Positions 59,550-64,000 of a stretch of 64,000 bases of DNA are shown one piece after another. Position numbers and translations under genes: made by a program. The stretch spans positions 1 through 64,000 of the forward strand of contig NZ_AP017560.1 of assembly GCF_003967015.1 (NCBI RefSeq), given 5' to 3'. Numbering within the stretch: position 1 is the stretch's first letter; every line of letters begins with the position of its first letter. The notes below the pieces were generated by a model that worked only from the letters and a program-made list of their open reading frames with translations, was not told the origin of the DNA and ran no database searches. Source of the DNA: Pseudanabaena sp. ABRG5-3. Its GTDB lineage: Bacteria; Cyanobacteriota; Cyanobacteriia; Pseudanabaenales; Pseudanabaenaceae.

Positions 59550-61842
59550 TCAAAGAAATTAATTGGCGATCGAAGAACTGTTGCTGAAATAGAATTTCAT
59601 TGACAGCTTGGATAAACTGTTTAGTGATAGTTGATGATTGTGTTGGTAAATGATCTGCTGCAACAGAATTGATGCGTATGTGAGGATCATCTAGTTCACT
59701 ATTACTCTCATTATGAACGATCTCCACAACATAGCCATATTGTCGCAATTCCTCAAAGCCAAGCTGCAAAACACTTTGATCCTCGATGCCTAATTTAGCA
59801 ATTAATTGCGATCGCTTAATTTCTTTGCCTGTACGACTAAGGTATTTGGCGATACCTACGAGCGTTTGCCATGCGATCGCGCCGTTAATCTTTTCTGGAT
59901 CGGTATAAACTAGCGCTAGGGCTTGATGGGATTGCGCCGCCTGCTCGATGAGCATGTTTAAATCATGCCAACTCGTAGGACAGCGATCGCAGATTGTCGC
60001 TTCTAATTCTTGTTGTAATTGCCCATGCCCACGCAGATCGATGATTTTCAGATTGGGATTGTGCTTTTTGATGGAATTTGATGCAAGTGTAGATTCCTCA
60101 GACTTTAGTGGGGCGCTTTGAGCATGGATATCCAACAAACGTGCATCATAGCGTTTGCGAAAAGCATTATCCACTAGCTCGATCACCACATCACAGGCGG
60201 TATCAGGCAATTCATAACTATAATGTCCCCACCAATCACCGTGAATTTGATTACCTTGGCGATCGCTTAAGGTAAATTCGGTTTTGATATATTCAACTTT
60301 CTGTCCTTTGTGAGTGCGAATATTGGCATTGGATATATCGACAAACTCACAGTCACGCACTAGTAACTTTGGCGCAGGATTGCCCATGCCAAAGGGTTCT
60401 AGCTGCTTGAATTCATTAAATAAATCCTTATTCAAATCCGCAATTTTTACTTCCAAATCAATAGCGATCGCCTTGCTTTGCAATTGTCCATATTGACTCC
60501 AAAAGCGCTGATCGATCGCCTCAGCAAGTACTTGCAAATTCTCCAACGCAAAGCTCAAACCACCTGCGAGGGGATGCCCCCCAAAGCTCAGTAATAAATG
60601 CTCTTGCCCCTTTAGCAGTTCATAGAGATTGATTCCTTCTAGCGATCGCGCACTGCCTTTAGCGATACCATCCTCAACCGTACAGAGAATCGTCGGGCGA
60701 CCATATTCGGCGACCACTTGACCTGCAACTAAGCCCAAAACTCCCACTGACCATTGGGGATCGGCAAGAATAATAATTCCCGTTGTCGATAAATCGAGCT
60801 GTTCAATCTTCCCTTGCACCTGTTTGAATACTTTTTTTTGTAAAGCTTTGCGCTGTGTATTCGCCAGTTCCGTTTGCTCGATCAGAGACTTGCAAATTTT
60901 CTCATCACGGGTAGTAAGAAGTTCTACACATTTCCGCACATCGCCCCAGATGCGGCTAACAGCATTAATCCGTGGCGCAATGCCAAAGCTAATATCAATC
61001 GGGCGATCGCCAACACGCTTACATTGTTCTAAGAGCATCCGTACACCGAGGCGCTTTTTTTGACGCAAGACCTCAATTCCCTTTTGGGCAAGATAGCGAC
61101 AGTCGCCTGTTAATTGCACTAAATCCGCAACTAGCCCGATCGCTACTAAATCCAATAAATCCTCTAGGGGCTGTTGAGGAACTTCTGGCAAAGTTTCATA
61201 GAGTGCTTCCATTAATTTATAAGCAACCGCCACACCCGATAAATGGAACAAGGGATGCTCATTACTTAAATAGCGTGGATTGATAATTGCGACTACATTG
61301 GGACGTTCATCAGGCAAGGTATGATGATCGGTGACAATCACATCAATGCCTAGTTCGTTAGCATAATTAATCGCCTCTAAACTAGTGCTACCCGTATCAC
61401 AGGTAATAATTAAATTGATAGATTTTCCTACAGCTTCACATTGCGATCGCAGATCATCTAATCCTCGAATCGAAATCCCGTGGGATTCCTTGAGGCGATC
61501 GGGGATATAAAAAACTAAGCGATCGCCTTGTGTAAAAAATTGTCCTAGCCCTTCCCACAATACCGATGTAGCTGTAATCCCATCCGCATCAAAGTCTCCC
61601 CAAATTGCGATCGGTTCACCCTGTTCATAGGCTGTTTGAATTCTAGCGATCGCCTGCTGCATTTCAGGAAGTTCAAAAGCACTCGTCGGCTGATAAGTAT
61701 CTGTTGATAAAAATGCGTCTACTTGCTCAGGCTCAACTATTCCCCTTTGATAAAGTAACTGCGCGGCAAACTTACCAACTTTAGCAACTAACCAAGTTGG
61801 TGGCTCAACTGTTTCTAAAATATGCCAATTGGTCGGTGACAT
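59533..61842 (-). CDS. recJ: Single-stranded-DNA-specific exonuclease RecJ
   Basis: A 769-residue DHH-family 5'-3' exonuclease. Catalytic motifs: IWGDFDADGITATSVL, ITCDTGSTSLEAI, IVTDHHTLPDE (DHH) and the DHHA1 motif LSFGGHPLAGGLSF. It is longer than the E. coli enzyme by an added C-terminal region (about 590-769) with a winged-helix-like stretch (KRSQLIAKLGIEDQSVLQLG), common in cyanobacterial RecJ. It takes part in recombination, mismatch and base-excision repair. Confidence 0.94.
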   Translation of the reverse strand: MSPTNWHILETVEPPTWLVAKVGKFAAQLLYQRGIVEPEQVDAFLSTDTYQPTSAFELPEMQQAIARIQTAYEQGEPIAIWGDFDADGITATSVLWEGLGQFFTQGDRLVFYIPDRLKESHGISIRGLDDLRSQCEAVGKSINLIITCDTGSTSLEAINYANELGIDVIVTDHHTLPDERPNVVAIINPRYLSNEHPLFHLSGVAVAYKLMEALYETLPEVPQQPLEDLLDLVAIGLVADLVQLTGDCRYLAQKGIEVLRQKKRLGVRMLLEQCKRVGDRPIDISFGIAPRINAVSRIWGDVRKCVELLTTRDEKICKSLIEQTELANTQRKALQKKVFKQVQGKIEQLDLSTTGIIILADPQWSVGVLGLVAGQVVAEYGRPTILCTVEDGIAKGSARSLEGINLYELLKGQEHLLLSFGGHPLAGGLSFALENLQVLAEAIDQRFWSQYGQLQSKAIAIDLEVKIADLNKDLFNEFKQLEPFGMGNPAPKLLVRDCEFVDISNANIRTHKGQKVEYIKTEFTLSDRQGNQIHGDWWGHYSYELPDTACDVVIELVDNAFRKRYDARLLDIHAQSAPLKSEESTLASNSIKKHNPNLKIIDLRGHGQLQQELEATICDRCPTSWHDLNMLIEQAAQSHQALALVYTDPEKINGAIAWQTLVGIAKYLSRTGKEIKRSQLIAKLGIEDQSVLQLGFEELRQYGYVVEIVHNESNSELDDPHIRINSVAADHLPTQSSTITKQFIQAVNEILFQQQFFDRQLISLNEHDR

Positions 61843-61937
61843 GTTTATTCCAATAGTTTTTTCTCCCCAAACAACACATGAACTATTTGCAGGTTTATGT
61901 TAATTTCGATAACTTTCTGTTATGTGGATGGTGATGA

Positions 61938-62789
61938 TTAATTTTTGGGCGATCGCTTAGATTTAGATGATTTAGGCATCTTGGATTTTTGGGAAAGCTT
62001 TTTGAGTTTTTCGACTTGTTTGAGGGTAAGTCCTGTAAATTGGGCAACTAATTCTACGGAAATATTGGAAAGCAACATATTTGTGGCAATTTGATTAGCA
62101 GTTTCAGCCTTACCTTCAGCCTTACCTTCAGCCTTACCTTCAGCCTTGCCTTCAGCCTTGCCTTGCAATAAAATTTCTTGATAAATTACTGATTCTTTCA
62201 TGATTTCGCTCCTCAAAAGTCTTTGGATGATTTCTTTATTCAGGGCTATGCCTGATATTATAGCGGTCGAGGCAGCTACGTTGCTTTGTACTTCTTTATC
62301 TTGGATATCTTCGATTTGTTTGGCGACCTGTCTTAGCGTTTCTTCGGGATCGTTGGTTTGAGATAATGTCGCAAAAGGAAATAGTCCTTGATATTGCTGA
62401 AATATTCCTGTGGGCTGTTCCCATAGCCTAATTACGCTAAATTCATGATTTAATTTGCCAATCCTAAATGTCGTTTCATGGACTAGTGGTGATTGACTAG
62501 CATTGAGATAGATAACGACCTGATGAATTTGTCTATCGGGAAATTTACGATATAGCCTGAGCCGATAATCTGCCATGCGAAAGGGAATATTTTTATTTGG
62601 CTCGGTCTGAAATTCAATGTGCAGGATTACCTTGGTTGATTCGAGGAATATCACTGAGTCAGCACGGATTGGCTCAACCGATAGTTCGGATGGTTCGATT
62701 TTGGTTAAAGCGATCGCTTCTCCTAATATCCAACAGGCGAAGTCTACGGAGAAGCTTTCTGCTAAAAACTTACAAATGTTATCAATCAT
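61938..62789 (-). CDS. Rpn-family PD-(D/E)XK nuclease / transposase-like protein
   Basis: A 283-residue protein related to the Rpn/YhgA-like recombination-promoting nucleases. Nuclease core: RADSVIFLES, then ILHIEFQTEPN (E-x-Q strand), then MADYRLRLYRKFPDRQIHQVVIYL. A low-complexity GKAEGKAEGKAEGKAEGKAE stretch (about 210-229) links to a C-terminal segment with QFTGLTLKQVEKLKKLSQK, the usual tail of cyanobacterial family members. These genes are often multicopy and near mobile elements; here an R1 element lies 10 bases upstream of the start. Confidence 0.82.
   Translation of the reverse strand: MIDNICKFLAESFSVDFACWILGEAIALTKIEPSELSVEPIRADSVIFLESTKVILHIEFQTEPNKNIPFRMADYRLRLYRKFPDRQIHQVVIYLNASQSPLVHETTFRIGKLNHEFSVIRLWEQPTGIFQQYQGLFPFATLSQTNDPEETLRQVAKQIEDIQDKEVQSNVAASTAIISGIALNKEIIQRLLRSEIMKESVIYQEILLQGKAEGKAEGKAEGKAEGKAETANQIATNMLLSNISVELVAQFTGLTLKQVEKLKKLSQKSKMPKSSKSKRSPKN
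62103..62162. repeat. 12-bp tandem repeat (five units) in the Rpn-type gene
   Basis: TTCAGCCTTACC x3 and TTCAGCCTTGCC x2, coding GKAE repeats on the minus strand. In-frame slippage would change linker length without disrupting the frame. Confidence 0.9.
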
Positions 62790-62799
62790 GGCAGGATTT

Positions 62800-62914
62800 T
62801 ATAGCAAAAAAGAGTTAGCTAGTACAAACCAAAACCCAAGAAGTGAGTGGCGGCGCTTTGTGCCGCCACTCACTTCTTGGGTTTTATGTCCTAAGCAAAA
62901 CTTTCTTTGCTATA
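62800..62914. repeat. R1 palindromic element, copy c
   Basis: Termini TATAGCAAA / TTTGCTATA, inner hairpin AAACCCAAGAAGTGAGTGGC... and complement with a GCTTTGT loop, and TGTCCTAAG as in copies a and b. Length 115 bp. Its right end supplies the last seven codons and stop of the NADAR gene. Confidence 0.85.
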
Positions 62915-63349
62915 GCAGCTTAAGATTTGAACACGGACTTCTTGCAAAATTTTGCCTAACATATTTTTGCCAGAGCCATCGGCCCCACAACCCCAATAAT
63001 AATCACCTGCGGCGTTTTCCACAATTTCCTGATCGCCTGTGGAAATCAAAAGAGCTTTGAGTTGAGGATGGGTTTGAAATTTCTTGAGAACAGCTCTCCG
63101 CATTACATCATCTTTAACTTCTTCCCAATCTTCTCGGAGTGGGACTGCACGACTTCTCCCTAAATTAGCGGCAGTTTTGGGATCAGGAGCTAAACGAATT
63201 TTTTCTTGATAGACTTTGTCTAAAAACTTTTGCGCTTGAAAATAATGTTCAGTAGTACGCCACCATTGTCCATCTAGCGCGACACCAAAGGGAGCAAAAT
63301 TAGAGAACTCTGCGTAGGCTTGATTTTGGCTATAGAAATAGATTGTCAT
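62891..63349 (-). CDS. NADAR / YbiA-like protein
   Basis: A 152-residue NADAR (YbiA) family protein. Marks are FSNFAPFGVALDGQWWRTTE, HYFQAQKF, AANLGRSRAVPLREDWEEVK, VMRRAVLKKF, and the C-terminal GDYYWGCGADGSGKNMLGKI. Members hydrolyse N-glycosidic bonds of ribosyl pyrimidine intermediates or remove ADP-ribose from guanine in DNA, countering DarT-type toxins; which applies here is unknown. The gene is bracketed by two R1 elements in the same orientation, and its stop and last residues (YSKESFA) come from one of them. Confidence 0.9.
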   Translation of the reverse strand: MTIYFYSQNQAYAEFSNFAPFGVALDGQWWRTTEHYFQAQKFLDKVYQEKIRLAPDPKTAANLGRSRAVPLREDWEEVKDDVMRRAVLKKFQTHPQLKALLISTGDQEIVENAAGDYYWGCGADGSGKNMLGKILQEVRVQILSCYSKESFA

Positions 63350-63440
63350 ATAGTAAAAAAAAGTTAGCTAGTACAAACCAAAACCCAAGAAGCGAGTGGC
63401 GGCGCAAAGCGCCGCCACTCGCTTCTTGGGTTTTGCGATC
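63349..63440. repeat. R1 palindromic element, copy d (right end degenerate)
   Basis: Left end TATAGTAAAAAAAAGTTAGC resembles copy c. Perfect 26-base hairpin arms at 63380-63405 and 63409-63434 around AAA. The right terminus is not recognisable past 63440. It begins at the NADAR start codon, so it is the likely source of that gene's 5' leader. Confidence 0.82.
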
Positions 63441-63473
63441 AAAATTGTGGAGCATAGTTCATTGTTATGGCAT

Positions 63474-64000
63474 TTAAAAATTTGGAATATGTCGAACCTT
63501 GCAGGGCAAACTCACTGTAAAACAACTTCCTTCCTCTAATTTACTATGTACTTCAACCTTACCACCATGTAGTTCAACGATTCTCTTGGTAAATGCGAGT
63601 CCTAACCCTATACCATTATTTTGGCGGTTGTAACTCTTGTCAAATTGATTGAAGGGTTGAAATAATTTATCTATTTCTTGTGGTTCAATGCCTATACCTG
63701 TATCTATTACAGAAATCTGAATAGTAGTTGTTTGCTCAGGTAGTATATAGTCTAAATTATGCTTAACTATTAAATTGATAAGCCCATCGTTGGGAGTGAA
63801 CTTGACGGCATTTTGAAGTAAATTGACCAATACTTGGAACATCCGTCTTTCATCGATCATTAAGTAGGGAAGGTCTTCAGCAATATTTACTTCGATTTGA
63901 ATTGATTTTTGACATGCTTCCGCTTGGATCTGCTCTATTGCTGAGTGACAGATTGGTGTAATTGGTGCTAGATCACTTTGTAATGTAAGCTTTCCTGCTT
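63474..64000 (-). CDS. Sensor histidine kinase, C-terminal part (runs off the window)
   Basis: Only the ATPase end of a histidine kinase is inside the window. Seen: N-box MFQVLVNLLQNAVKFTPNDG, G1 ISVIDTGIGIEPQEIDKLF, F-box PFNQFDKSY, G2 GIGLGLAFTKRIVELHGGKVEV and SCFTVSLP. The frame stays open from the apparent ATG at 63860 up to the window edge (reading AGKLTLQSD... upstream), so the ATG at 63860 is internal. The phospho-acceptor His and sensor domains lie outside. No response regulator is visible. Confidence 0.9.
   Translation of the reverse strand, partial: AGKLTLQSDLAPITPICHSAIEQIQAEACQKSIQIEVNIAEDLPYLMIDERRMFQVLVNLLQNAVKFTPNDGLINLIVKHNLDYILPEQTTTIQISVIDTGIGIEPQEIDKLFQPFNQFDKSYNRQNNGIGLGLAFTKRIVELHGGKVEVHSKLEEGSCFTVSLPCKVRHIPNF

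Noticed and set aside
63474-63860. Complete 128-residue ATPase protein
   Set aside because: The reading frame stays open to the window edge with continuous histidine-kinase sequence, so it is a partial gene.
1-64000. tRNA, rRNA, riboswitch or intact insertion sequence
   Set aside because: Reading both strands by eye, no cloverleaf, rRNA core, known riboswitch core or transposase gene was recognised; a covariance-model search could still find small RNAs.

Overview
The window is a chromosomal segment of a cyanobacterium. HIP1-type octamers (GCGATCGC) occur throughout. The gene content is oxygenic-phototroph in character: cytochrome c6, a cyanobacterial-type PEP carboxylase, a carotenoid cleavage oxygenase, a DUF3769/OstA outer-membrane assembly protein, and the cyanobacterial families DUF1824, DUF3318, DUF6464 and ComFB. 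The overall style (short palindromic elements, Zur boxes of the TGATAATNATTATCA type) suggests a Pseudanabaena-like filamentous species, but the genus is inference only.

Layout. 0-24.6 kb is mostly housekeeping: SLH beta-helix surface protein, carotenoid oxygenase, tandem ComFB protein, monothiol glutaredoxin, MFS exporter, FtsW, ureidoglycolate lyase, UbiH-like hydroxylase, PEP carboxylase, Gfo/Idh oxidoreductase, DedA, a Ser/Thr kinase, Uma2, a HAD phosphatase and a TPR protein. 24.8-36.3 kb holds two separate effector/sensor gene pairs that look like NLR-type signalling by matched amyloid motifs. Pair A is a small helical 'Bell-like' protein plus an nSTAND-WD40 protein whose 13-repeat array is broken by an 11-bp deletion. 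Pair B is a CHAT protease-adenylate cyclase fusion plus a membrane-anchored NB-ARC protein with a beta-rich C-terminus. Between the pairs lies a redox/metal group: petJ, Cu/Zn-SOD, a YtkA-like protein and a TauE/SafE-ferric-reductase fusion. 36.5-39.2 kb carries formaldehyde and oxidative-stress genes (class III ADH, Fe-SOD, MsrB).

39.2-43.6 kb holds the DUF3769 protein, dnaN and a textbook oriC: ten DnaA boxes in 206 bp, four of them on an exact 21-bp period, next to a DnaA-trio run and an AT-rich unwinding element. 43.6-47.5 kb has two glycosyltransferases and a membrane GTPase.

47.7-57.7 kb is a zinc-starvation island with four Zur-type boxes. It encodes ZnuA, ZnuCB, a small CX5C protein, two CxCC-bearing COG0523 GTPases, a degenerate COG0523 homologue, a stand-alone HisI, a secreted Cys-rich peptide and an FAD oxidoreductase. 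It also has a tandem pair of metallophosphoesterases: one with cysteines at two metal-ligand positions, the other with its metal site lost. 57.7-64 kb has an ABC exporter, RecJ, an Rpn-type nuclease, a NADAR protein bracketed by two copies of one palindromic repeat, and the 3' part of a histidine kinase running off the window.

Intergenic space is rich in small palindromic MITE-like elements. At least four families are visible (R1 about 116 bp, R2 about 104 bp, R3 about 105 bp, R4 about 153 bp). In several places their terminal repeats contain the stop codon of the neighbouring gene. No tRNA, rRNA, CRISPR array or intact insertion sequence was recognised.
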